Position numbers and translations under genes: made by a program | DNA from: JBBSJV01 sp038256935 | GTDB lineage: Bacteria; Patescibacteriota; JACMRA01 | Direction of reading: 5' to 3' | DNA: 6,177 nucleotides | Assembly: GCA_038256935.1 (NCBI GenBank) | Contig: JBBSJV010000082.1 | Span: forward strand, 1 to 6,177 | In this document: piece by piece, positions 1 through 5,686 of the stretch | Position numbering within the stretch: the stretch's first letter is position 1 | Layout of the letters: every line of letters starts with the position of its first letter | Notes under the pieces: generated by a model | What the model was told of the DNA's origin: nothing | Database searches by the model: none | What the model saw: the letters and a program-made list of their open reading frames with translations, nothing else

Positions 1-932
1 AAAAAGAGCTTGAAATAGCTGAGTGTGAGAGGACGCGAGAGGATAAATTTGTCGAATTGATAAATAAAAGCTACGATACAGATCCAGATAAGGCAACTAG
101 CATGTACAGTCTGATGCTATTTGTTATTGATAATTATGGGAAAAATATGGACCTTCAAAATTTATTAGAAGGCTCTGATTCTAATTTAGTTCCTCTGGTA
201 ATTTTATCTAGCACTGCTTTAGCATTATTATTAGCAATTTATAATTATACAGGAAATCAAAACCCTCCAAATGCATCTAGTATCGATACTTCAAACCAGC
301 AAGAGATTACCAGTGAAGAGTTACAATTATCAGAAAATACAGAAACCTTTTCATTACCAAAAGATATTGGTGAATTATTATTTTATTTATCAGATTATTC
401 TCAAAAAGATCAGGAAGACAGACAGAAAATTGCTAGAATACAAGGGATGATTTTCAATCATCAAAGAGGTTTAGCACCAGAATATATTGATCCTGTTAAC
501 ATTGGATATCTCAGAGAATTACAAGCTATAAATGCAATTGATACTATTAATTACAACCAAAGAGAAATTAGACAATATGTTTTAGGTCTTAAGAGCAGGG
601 TACAATCAGATAGAACTAAATACTTAGAGATTGATGCTTTTCTAGATAGTGCCTTAGAAAGGTATCAAATGTTAAATATGAGTGAAGACAACTCAGCTGT
701 TGACTCATTAAAAGAGTTATCGAATGCTTTAAATGTTTATATATATGATACGGGTATCGAAACTGAATCAACTGAAAAGGTTAATCCATTTATAAAAACT
801 GATGTTGAAAATATAATTGAAATTCCCAGCGAGTTTCTTTTAAATACAGCATTAAGTGTTCCATTATTGGTTTTTTTAACAGGTTTTGGATATGGGGTAT
901 ATCAAACTGCAAGAGAAAATAAAAAAAAATAA
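1..932 (+). CDS. Two-helix membrane protein of unknown function, 5' partial
   Basis: I do not recognise this protein. The reading frame is open to the left edge (first full codon at position 3): 18 codons precede the TTG at 57 and read as a charged helix (KELEIAECERTREDKFVE), so the true start probably lies outside the window. No ATG or GTG occurs in frame before 57; TTG 57 and ATG 102 are fallback starts. Numbered from TTG 57, a hydrophobic segment lies at about 44-63 (NLVPLVILSSTALALLLAIY), then about 195 mostly polar residues, then a second hydrophobic segment at about 260-282 and a basic tail ending RENKKK. Two helices with a basic C-terminus suggest that both ends are cytoplasmic and the middle domain is outside the membrane; that topology is inferred. 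The stop lies 3 bases from the stop of the convergent ABC permease, with no terminator hairpin between. It could be an envelope or secretion-related protein, but nothing in the sequence proves a role. Confidence 0.72.
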   Translation, partial: KELEIAECERTREDKFVELINKSYDTDPDKATSMYSLMLFVIDNYGKNMDLQNLLEGSDSNLVPLVILSSTALALLLAIYNYTGNQNPPNASSIDTSNQQEITSEELQLSENTETFSLPKDIGELLFYLSDYSQKDQEDRQKIARIQGMIFNHQRGLAPEYIDPVNIGYLRELQAINAIDTINYNQREIRQYVLGLKSRVQSDRTKYLEIDAFLDSALERYQMLNMSEDNSAVDSLKELSNALNVYIYDTGIETESTEKVNPFIKTDVENIIEIPSEFLLNTALSVPLLVFLTGFGYGVYQTARENKKK

Positions 933-935
933 GTC

Positions 936-1754
936 TTAAGCACTAATATCACTTTTCCTAAAATAAACTGACCCAATCGTGAAAACAACTAACCCAATCA
1001 CTGGTAATATCCACAACCTCTGCCAATCGATCATAAACTCGTCTCTAATGGTAGGCACATCCACATAGTAAAATAGTGAAAGTGGTTTCAAAAATTCTGG
1101 ATAACCTTCTATACTAGATAGTGAGTTCATGAAAAAACTAATCAAAACAATCCCAAGCCCAAGCCCTTGATTGATCTTTGCAGATAAATAACTACCCATT
1201 CCTTGTGCAATCAGTGTCCATGCTGTTAGTAGCATTGTAGTAGAGATATACCCGGCCAAAGCGTAATCTGTATCTAGACTTGAACTACTTAGTAATTCAA
1301 ACAAAACTACTGCCCCAGCCCAGACCAAAAACCCTGAAACCCAAAAATACAAAATATTTACAAACCCTTGAGATAGATATAAAGTAGATCTAGAAATACC
1401 CTTTGTAAGCCAAGTTGTGATTATCTTATCTTCAATTTTACTTGCGATAACGTAGTTGCCAGAGATATAGGCAAAAATCGAGCCAACCAGCATATAAAGA
1501 GTCAAAAACTGTCCTGACAAAAAGCTCTCAGCTCTAGTAACATAAGTCTGGCTAATATTAAAAGTATCAGTGAGGGCAGGGGGTAGGGTAGAGATCAATT
1601 GGTCAAAGTCTTCCCCTTGTTCTTTAAAGGAGTCAAAAAGACCAGCAAAGACACTGATTAGCAGTAGCCAAATAAAAGACCATAGTAGTAAATTGATCTT
1701 TCTTTGAGACAGCCTAAGATAACTAAAACTAAAGAATTTTGGGATTTGTTGCAT
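936..1754 (-). CDS. ABC-2-type transporter permease
   Basis: This is the membrane subunit of an ABC exporter, the partner of the ATPase encoded just upstream. The 272 residues contain six hydrophobic segments, at about 21-40, 82-107, 127-152, 168-189, 195-213 and 247-264. The first is followed by an extended polar loop (about 41-80), as is usual in ABC-2 permeases of the NatB/YtrC/BcrB kind. The C-terminus (VYFRKSDISA) resembles the usual 'F-x-R-x-D-I' ending of the family. The ATG (1752-1754 on the + strand) follows the ATPase TAA after 3 bases, so translation is probably coupled and the two form one operon. Substrate cannot be told from sequence; drugs, peptides, lipids and ions are all transported by relatives. 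There is no terminator hairpin after the stop, so transcription may continue antisense into the neighbouring + strand gene. Confidence 0.9.
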   Translation of the reverse strand: MQQIPKFFSFSYLRLSQRKINLLLWSFIWLLLISVFAGLFDSFKEQGEDFDQLISTLPPALTDTFNISQTYVTRAESFLSGQFLTLYMLVGSIFAYISGNYVIASKIEDKIITTWLTKGISRSTLYLSQGFVNILYFWVSGFLVWAGAVVLFELLSSSSLDTDYALAGYISTTMLLTAWTLIAQGMGSYLSAKINQGLGLGIVLISFFMNSLSSIEGYPEFLKPLSLFYYVDVPTIRDEFMIDWQRLWILPVIGLVVFTIGSVYFRKSDISA

Positions 1755-1757
1755 ATC

Positions 1758-2639
1758 TTATATATAATATTTCATAAAGGTTTCCTCCAAAGTAGGTCTT
1801 TCCAAATAGAAATCGTAATAGCCATGTTTATGGAATAGATCTAGGATAGTAACAACGTTTTCAGTATAGACTTTGATCTCACCTCCACTTGTAACTACCT
1901 TGGTAACGTCAGGCTCTGTCTGGATCAGCTTCACAAGCTCTGGATCAGGACTTATCAGTCGAAATAGTTTTTGGGCTTTTTCAATAACGTTTTTGGTAGT
2001 GTCTTCTAATATTATTTTCCCGTCTTTTATCATAATGATCCGATCACAAATAGACTCCACTTCACTCAGGCTATGAGAAGAAAGTATGATGCTACCTCCA
2101 CGGTTTTTGACTTCTTGAAATAACTTTAAACTTTTTTGCTGAACTAGAGGATCTAACCCTGAAGTTGGTTCATCCAGTAGTACAATCTCAGGGTCATGCA
2201 TCAAAGCAATTATCATGCCAACTTTTTTCTTGTTTCCAAGGCTTAGTTTACCAAATCTGAGATCAAGACCAAGCTCAAAATACTCACTTAACTCAATATA
2301 TTTTGATTTCAAATCCATTCCAAGCAACAGACTGGCTTCTCTAAAAATCTGCCTAGGTGTATGGTTTTTTTCATACGGAATATCAGAAAGAAGAACACCA
2401 AGGCGATGATTGATGTTGTAAATGGTATTAAGAGTATGGTCTTTTTCAAAGTATTGAATATAGCCTGAAGTCGGTTTTAGTAACCCATTGAGCATATTAA
2501 GTGTTGTACTCTTACCAGCACCGTTTGGGCCAATGAAACCGACAATCTCTCCAGGTTTTAGATCAATATTTACTTCAAAAGCCCCTTTACCATTGTCGTA
2601 ATCTTTAGTCAGCTCTTTGGCTTGGAGTAGATGTTGCAT
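1758..2639 (-). CDS. ABC transporter ATP-binding protein
   Basis: This cytoplasmic ATPase (293 residues, normal for the family) energises the ABC-2 permease encoded downstream. Visible motifs in order are Walker A GPNGAGKST (37-45), signature LSLGNKKKV (132-140, a variant of LSGGQ), Walker B EIVLLDEP (151-158), D-loop SGLD (160-163) and the H-loop histidine in SSHS (H189). The stretch where the Q-loop glutamine or glutamate is expected reads LGVLLSDIP (80-88), with Ser-Asp instead. After the nucleotide-binding domain a C-terminal extension of about 75 residues ends in PTLEETFMKYY, the common ending of the NatA/BcrA-like exporter ATPases. The family assignment is secure; the substrate is unknown. 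The ATG at 2639 has no Shine-Dalgarno sequence; a promoter at 2659-2686 would give a leader of about 12 bases. It is the first gene of a two-gene operon. Confidence 0.95.
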   Translation of the reverse strand: MQHLLQAKELTKDYDNGKGAFEVNIDLKPGEIVGFIGPNGAGKSTTLNMLNGLLKPTSGYIQYFEKDHTLNTIYNINHRLGVLLSDIPYEKNHTPRQIFREASLLLGMDLKSKYIELSEYFELGLDLRFGKLSLGNKKKVGMIIALMHDPEIVLLDEPTSGLDPLVQQKSLKLFQEVKNRGGSIILSSHSLSEVESICDRIIMIKDGKIILEDTTKNVIEKAQKLFRLISPDPELVKLIQTEPDVTKVVTSGGEIKVYTENVVTILDLFHKHGYYDFYLERPTLEETFMKYYI

Positions 2640-2658
2640 AAGCTGCTTGTTGATTGTA

Positions 2659-2686
2659 AATTTATGGTTTTAGAAGTTTGTGTCAA
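2659..2686 (-). promoter_or_regulatory. Promoter of the ABC transporter operon
   Basis: On the - strand, TTGACA (2681-2686) is a perfect -35 box and TAAATT (2659-2664) a 4-of-6 -10 box, separated by 16 bases. The predicted start near 2652 leaves only about 12 untranslated bases before the ATG at 2639. The -35 box lies within TATTGACAC (2680-2688), the same 9-mer found facing the other way at 2732-2740. Confidence 0.55.
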
Positions 2687-2704
2687 TACACTAAAGAAAA
2701 TTAA

Positions 2705-2776
2705 TTTGTGACTATAATAACAGCTTATATTTATTGACACTACAAAGGATTAAAAATATTAATTTGGTAATATTAA
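2705..2776 (+). repeat. Upstream regulatory cassette, copy 1
   Basis: The region before the gene at 2786 shares an ordered set of blocks with that before the gene at 3206. Here they are TTTGTGAC (2705-2712), TATAAT (2713-2718), TTTATTGACACTA (2730-2742), AGGATTAA (2746-2753), TTTGGT (2763-2768) and AATATTAA (2769-2776). The distance from TTGACA to TTTGGT is 29 bases in both copies. Within it, TTGACA (2734-2739) followed by TATTAA (2757-2762) at 17 bases could be a sigma70-type promoter, and TGG-TAATAT (2765-2773) resembles an extended -10. The perfect TATAAT at 2713 has no good -35. It is unclear which of these boxes RNA polymerase uses. Confidence 0.6.
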
Positions 2777-2785
2777 ACACTCATT

Positions 2786-3096
2786 ATGCCAAATGAATTT
2801 GCTGCTGCCGAAAGAACACCTGAGCCAGATGTTTCCTATGACATTCTTGGTGAAAAATTTACAACAGCTTATGACGAAAAAAACAGTATATACCCTATAG
2901 TCTTTCAGTCGTATCGCGAACCGATTTACCAGAAGATAGAAAAGAGTATAACCCCATTAAAGAATTTGTTTTATGTTCAAAAGCTAACTCGAAAGTAAAT
3001 TTTGCTCACCTTGGCACCAGTATTCCAACGGATTTGATAGTTTTATCACCAGACCCTGAGCAAGAATGGCGGACTTTGCCAGTTACAGACCGTTAA
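2786..3096 (+). CDS. Hypothetical protein, complete only with a -1 frameshift
   Basis: I do not recognise this protein. From the ATG, the zero frame gives 33 plausible residues (MPNEFAAAERTPEPDVSYDI and on to YDEKN), then continues to a stop at 2996-2998 with isoleucine ATA codons and unnatural composition, giving 70 residues. The -1 frame is open from 2875 to a TAA at 3094-3096, has no usable start codon of its own, and reads like real coding sequence (QYIPYSLSVVSRTDLPEDRK, later FAHLGTSIPTDLIVLSPDPE, ending LPVTDR). Joining the frames at A AAA AAC (2878-2884) gives 103 residues, soluble, without membrane segments. Explanations are programmed -1 ribosomal frameshifting, transcriptional slippage adding one A, a fresh 1-base deletion (pseudogene), or a lost A in the assembly. 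No strong downstream hairpin or upstream SD-like stimulator is visible. It lies just after a promoter cassette that it shares with the next gene. Confidence 0.6.
2878..2884 (+). other. Slippery heptamer A AAA AAC, candidate -1 frameshift site
   Basis: The zero-frame codons are GAA AAA AAC, so the heptamer is in the X XXY YYZ phase of classical -1 frameshift sites. The seven A residues (2877-2883) could equally be a polymerase slippage site. The switch to the -1 frame fits exactly where the two coding-like frames overlap. The only downstream dyad I see is a 4-bp ATCG/CGAT stem (2913-2916 with 2922-2925), about 28 bases away, too weak and too far to be a convincing stimulator. Confidence 0.45.
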
Positions 3097-3132
3097 TTAA
3101 AAGTTATCATAATTTTGTTTAGATCAACACAT

Positions 3133-3204
3133 TTTATGACCATATAATTGGCTTTCTTTATTGACACTAAGGATTAATAGTCAAAGTCTTTTGGTTAATA
3201 TTAA
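3133..3204 (+). repeat. Upstream regulatory cassette, copy 2
   Basis: This is the second copy of the cassette described at 2705-2776, lying directly before the ATG at 3206. Blocks are TTTATGAC (3133-3140), TATAAT (3143-3148), TTTATTGACACTA (3157-3169), AGGATTAA (3170-3177, three bases closer to the preceding block than in copy 1), TTTGGT (3190-3195) and AATATTAA (3197-3204), the last within the palindrome TTAATATTAA (3195-3204). TTGACA (3161-3166) is perfect, but no good -10 lies 16-18 bases after it; TAATAT (3196-3201) is the best -10 but sits only 4 bases before the ATG. The copy probably controls the 3206 gene, though the exact promoter is unclear. Confidence 0.6.
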
Positions 3205-3205
3205 T

Positions 3206-4684
3206 ATGAATGAAAATTTAAAGAGGTTTGAAAGTCTGCCTATAATTAAAGCTAGTTCAATCCCAGACTGGGAACTTATAGGCGAAACTGATGCGCCACT
3301 GAATACGGATCAACTAGATCTTTTAGACAGAAGAATAAATCACGCCGATCAAAGCTCAAAAAAGTGGATGAGAAAATACGGAATTGAGTATACTGAAAAA
3401 ACAAAAAAAATAAATAAGAAAGAATCGAAAACGAGAAAGCAGCAAAAAAAACGACAAGAACAAAATAGTCAGCAACCACCAGATCAGCCAAAAAGAAGCT
3501 TAATTCTCCCACCTGAGCATTTAAATCTGTGTAGATTAAAAACTATTGATCAAAGAGAAAAGGAGTTGCTGGCAAGTGCTATGGCAGGTGCAATGCTAAG
3601 AAATAACTCGGACCCATCATCACTACCTCGAAACTATCAGCTTGCCAAAATGGAAGACTTGCTTGATGTGCCAATTACCAGTGCCCCAGAAAGCGTGATC
3701 ACTTATATTATTGAGAATTTATTTAAGAAAACATCTAAAGCTTCTAAGGCTTCATTGGAAATCTACAGCCAGTTCGAAATCGCTCATGGAATAAAACATT
3801 CAAATCACTCTAGTTATTATGACTCAAAAATAGTAGCATTAGAAAAAATGGCTCTTGATTGTGCTATTATTTACAACTACAAAACCACGCGTTCAAATGG
3901 TAAAGTCTTTCCAATGCAATTAATAATTGACTTAGAGATAGATGGCAGGTCCCATAAATTTAAAAATGACTGGGATGGTATTAGAGATACTTATCTTCAA
4001 CAAACTCTTACTAATCAACATACAATTGATGATGAATTACCAAATTTGTCTGAGGATAACGATAATCCTGGTGATTCGAAGGCCTCAGTAGAGTTTCAAG
4101 TATTGCGAGTAGTTTGGAATCCAGAAAGGGATTTAAAAGATGTGTATTTACCCTTTGAAGATGAAGGTGAGATACAAAGTCTGATGTCTTTGGAGTTAGA
4201 AATGTATGTTTGGAAGACTTTAATTCCGCAAATATATAATTCACTAAAAAAAATAGAACCTGACTTATCAAACTTCGTGGATAGAAAATGGTATCTTGAA
4301 AATTTGATAAATAAATCTGAGTATATCGCAAACAGAGTAGCTAGTGAATGTATAGAACAAATACGTGGCAAGTTAAACCAAATCATTTTTGCATTGCAAA
4401 ACCCGTACGCTTCAAAAAGGGACTTGCCATTGCAAATCCATATGGCAAACTCTTTGGTCTACTCATATTTAACAGATCGAGATGTAAGAAGATACGTTCG
4501 AAGTAATAGACCCTATGCCACCAATCTATTCTGGTTTTTAGATAGTAAAATATACAATATACTTAATGATTATTATGCTTATTGTAATCAAATAGCCCCT
4601 AGAAACAAATTCAAAGATGACATAGCCTTTAAAGATTTTGTGTTTAATACCTTAGCAATGTCTTTTAGAAGCATCGAGACTTAA
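3206..4684 (+). CDS. Hypothetical soluble protein, 492 residues, lysine-rich linker
   Basis: I do not recognise this protein. I start it at ATG 3206; a longer in-frame reading from TTG 3161 would translate the -35 box TTGACA and the conserved upstream cassette, so those 15 extra codons are very unlikely. There is no signal peptide or membrane segment. Residues 1-60 are acidic to neutral with aromatic pairs (SIPDWELIGE), residues 65-97 form a low-complexity basic and Gln-rich linker (KKINKKESKTRKQQKKRQEQ), and from about 98 on the chain is a mixed, probably folded region rich in Tyr, Leu and Asn to the end (FNTLAMSFRSIET). The basic linker could bind nucleic acid or simply tether two domains; I see no catalytic motif. 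Two 8-A runs (3403-3410, 3444-3451) lie in frame without disrupting it. The next gene follows after 48 bases with its own promoter. Confidence 0.85.
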   Translation: MNENLKRFESLPIIKASSIPDWELIGETDAPLNTDQLDLLDRRINHADQSSKKWMRKYGIEYTEKTKKINKKESKTRKQQKKRQEQNSQQPPDQPKRSLILPPEHLNLCRLKTIDQREKELLASAMAGAMLRNNSDPSSLPRNYQLAKMEDLLDVPITSAPESVITYIIENLFKKTSKASKASLEIYSQFEIAHGIKHSNHSSYYDSKIVALEKMALDCAIIYNYKTTRSNGKVFPMQLIIDLEIDGRSHKFKNDWDGIRDTYLQQTLTNQHTIDDELPNLSEDNDNPGDSKASVEFQVLRVVWNPERDLKDVYLPFEDEGEIQSLMSLELEMYVWKTLIPQIYNSLKKIEPDLSNFVDRKWYLENLINKSEYIANRVASECIEQIRGKLNQIIFALQNPYASKRDLPLQIHMANSLVYSYLTDRDVRRYVRSNRPYATNLFWFLDSKIYNILNDYYAYCNQIAPRNKFKDDIAFKDFVFNTLAMSFRSIET

Positions 4685-4692
4685 TAAATAAT

Positions 4693-4725
4693 AGTATTTG
4701 ACCGATACTGCTAAAAGTTTAATAT
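4693..4725 (+). promoter_or_regulatory. Promoter of the 4733 gene, probably leaderless, with dyad over the -35
   Basis: TTGACC (4698-4703, 5 of 6) and TAATAT (4720-4725, 4 of 6) are 16 bases apart. The ATG at 4733 lies 7 bases after the -10, where transcription itself would be expected to start, so the mRNA is probably leaderless. The -35 box sits in the centre of an inverted repeat, AGTAT (4693-4697) and ATACT (4705-4709), which could be an operator. The dyad has no T-tract and so is not a terminator for the preceding gene. Confidence 0.55.
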
Positions 4726-4732
4726 CTTGAAT

Positions 4733-5251
4733 ATGCTCTGGCCCCTACCACCCAAACACAAAATCTACGAAGCTCTCGGTGCTGTAGCAGACAATCGAAT
4801 CCAAATTATAACAAATCCTGAGATTCAACCAGAGCTTTTTGAGGAAAAGATAAATTATGACATCATCACTGCTCACCAGTATTCATCTACCCGAAATAAG
4901 TATTATACAATAACTTACAACCCTAAAACTGATGAAATAATGACAAATGACAATGCAACTTGGTATGTAGGGTATCTTGGTTATCCTGCTCTAGCTTTAC
5001 TACTATACCTAGATGCTATAGTCTATGATAAATCGATCTTACAGTATTTTGCTGATATTTCTTTTAAAGACATCAACCAAAAATATAATAATGACTTTAT
5101 AAAAGCCAAGGTAGAAATTGATCAATTACTTGGAAGTAGGGGACTCAATCTGGCTTATTTTGAAAATGTATGTGATGTAATATATGAACAACTTGTTTTA
5201 TTAAAACTCAAACCATTAGGTCCCAAGATAAAACCACCAACTGGGTATTAA
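4733..5251 (+). CDS. Conserved-looking hypothetical protein, 172 residues
   Basis: I cannot assign a named family. ATG 4733 is preferred over TTG 4727, two codons upstream, because it opens with LWPLPPKHKIYEALGAVAD and lies exactly where a leaderless transcript would begin (-10 TAATAT at 4720-4725). The protein is soluble overall, with one moderately hydrophobic stretch (YLGYPALALLLYLDAIVYD, about residues 82-100) that looks like a buried helix more than a membrane span because it contains Asp and many Tyr. The middle (KYYTITYNPKTDEIMTNDNA) reads like beta strands followed by an Asn/Asp turn. The C-terminal third is helical and charged, ending in a basic Pro-rich tail (GPKIKPPTGY). The compact, motif-rich N-terminus suggests a conserved lineage-specific protein; my impression that similar proteins exist in Saccharibacteria is from memory and unverified. 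It stands alone between a promoter and about 170 non-coding bases. Confidence 0.85.
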   Translation: MLWPLPPKHKIYEALGAVADNRIQIITNPEIQPELFEEKINYDIITAHQYSSTRNKYYTITYNPKTDEIMTNDNATWYVGYLGYPALALLLYLDAIVYDKSILQYFADISFKDINQKYNNDFIKAKVEIDQLLGSRGLNLAYFENVCDVIYEQLVLLKLKPLGPKIKPPTGY

Positions 5252-5335
5252 GAACTGTTAGGCTCATAACTAAAGCAAAAAGTAATGGTCTAGTTTTTCA
5301 TATTTATCTCATAAAGTGTCATATTTTTACATCTA

Positions 5336-5364
5336 TTGACATATTTTGAAATACTTTACACTAT
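5336..5364 (+). promoter_or_regulatory. Promoter-like sequence before the small 5425 gene
   Basis: TTGACA (5336-5341) is a perfect -35 box in the same TATTGACA context as the promoters at 2680 and in both cassettes. At 17 bases follows CACTAT (5359-5364), a poor 3-of-6 match to -10; TACACT (5357-5362) is 4 of 6 but only 15 bases away. TTTGG lies 28 bases after the start of TTGACA, against 29 in the two cassettes. Predicted transcription starts near 5371 and leaves a leader of about 54 bases. The surrounding 5252-5424 stretch contains nothing else that I can support. Confidence 0.4.
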
Positions 5365-5424
5365 TTGGGAGTCAATTGTAAGTATTTTTCTGCTTGCATT
5401 GGCAAAACAATTAATCTTAATCCT

Positions 5425-5541
5425 ATGTCTAGCATTTACTTACAAAAATCATACGTCACTGAATACTACATCAATGAAGTATTTGGTGCTGGCGAACAAG
5501 ACGAGCAGGATGAATTCCAGACTCGTTACAGAGCTAACTAA
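5425..5541 (+). CDS. Small protein of 38 residues, probably well expressed
   Basis: This short ORF reads MSSIYLQKSYVTEYYINEVF followed by an acidic Gln-rich part and the ending RYRAN. I do not recognise it. Support for coding comes from codon choice: all five tyrosines are TAC, both Ile-Asn-type codon families lean to C endings, and Phe is TTC once of two, unlike the TAT-rich neighbours; this pattern is typical of highly expressed genes. A promoter-like TTGACA lies about 90 bases upstream and a strong intrinsic terminator begins 34 bases after the stop, so it forms its own transcription unit. No Shine-Dalgarno is seen. The frame is open back to 5350, so a 58-residue version from TTG 5365 is possible, but that start would lie at or before the expected transcription start. 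It has no membrane segment. The alternative is an untranslated small RNA ending at the same terminator. Confidence 0.5.
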   Translation: MSSIYLQKSYVTEYYINEVFGAGEQDEQDEFQTRYRAN

Positions 5542-5574
5542 CAAGTTTGTTAAATTGTATTGCCATCAACCTAG

Positions 5575-5596
5575 ACCCTCTGAAAAGAGGGTTTTT
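5575..5596 (+). terminator. Intrinsic terminator after the small 5425 gene
   Basis: A perfect 7-bp stem, ACCCTCT (5575-5581) with AGAGGGT (5586-5592), closes a GAAA loop and is followed by TTTTT (5592-5596) and then C. It is GC-rich compared with the rest of the window. On the opposite strand the hairpin is followed by CTAGG, not by T residues, so it works in the + direction only. A smaller dyad, TAACA/TGTTA (5539-5543 with 5548-5552), overlaps the stop codon of the small ORF. Confidence 0.88.
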
Positions 5597-5686
5597 CATT
5601 TGTCATAGAGTACCTACAAATTTTCAAATACTGAATAGCCAATTCTTAGCATGGTTAAATACCTCATAACTTGCTACTCAGATCCT

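Noticed and set aside
1873..2409. Two + strand ORFs of 64-67 codons opposite the ABC ATPase gene
   Set aside because: The - strand frame carries all the ABC motifs, so these are shadow frames; their serine-rich translation is what antisense of this gene gives.
2786..2998. 70-residue zero-frame ORF as a finished protein
   Set aside because: After residue 33 the composition becomes unnatural (many ATA and rare codons), whereas the -1 frame is coding-like up to 3096. I therefore report one gene with a frame change.
3099..3116. AT-rich dyad after the frameshift gene
   Set aside because: The stem is A/T only with a wobble pair and lacks a proper T-tract, so I do not call it a terminator.
3276..3512. 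78-codon - strand ORF rich in Phe and Leu
   Set aside because: It is the antisense of the lysine-rich linker (AAA/AAG read backwards as TTT/CTT), which gives false membrane-like sequence.
4011..4386. Two - strand ORFs of about 100 codons inside the 492-residue gene
   Set aside because: They lie wholly opposite a longer, well-supported gene, overlap each other, and have composition typical of antisense frames.
5257..5298. Possible terminator after the 172-residue gene (AACTA/TAGTT followed by T residues)
   Set aside because: The stem is only 5 bp with an 18-base loop; too weak to support.
5336..5608. 90-codon + strand ORF beginning at TTG 5336
   Set aside because: Its start is the TTGACA box itself, it runs through the intrinsic terminator hairpin and T-tract (its last residues are encoded by them), and the better coding signal is in another frame (5425-5541).
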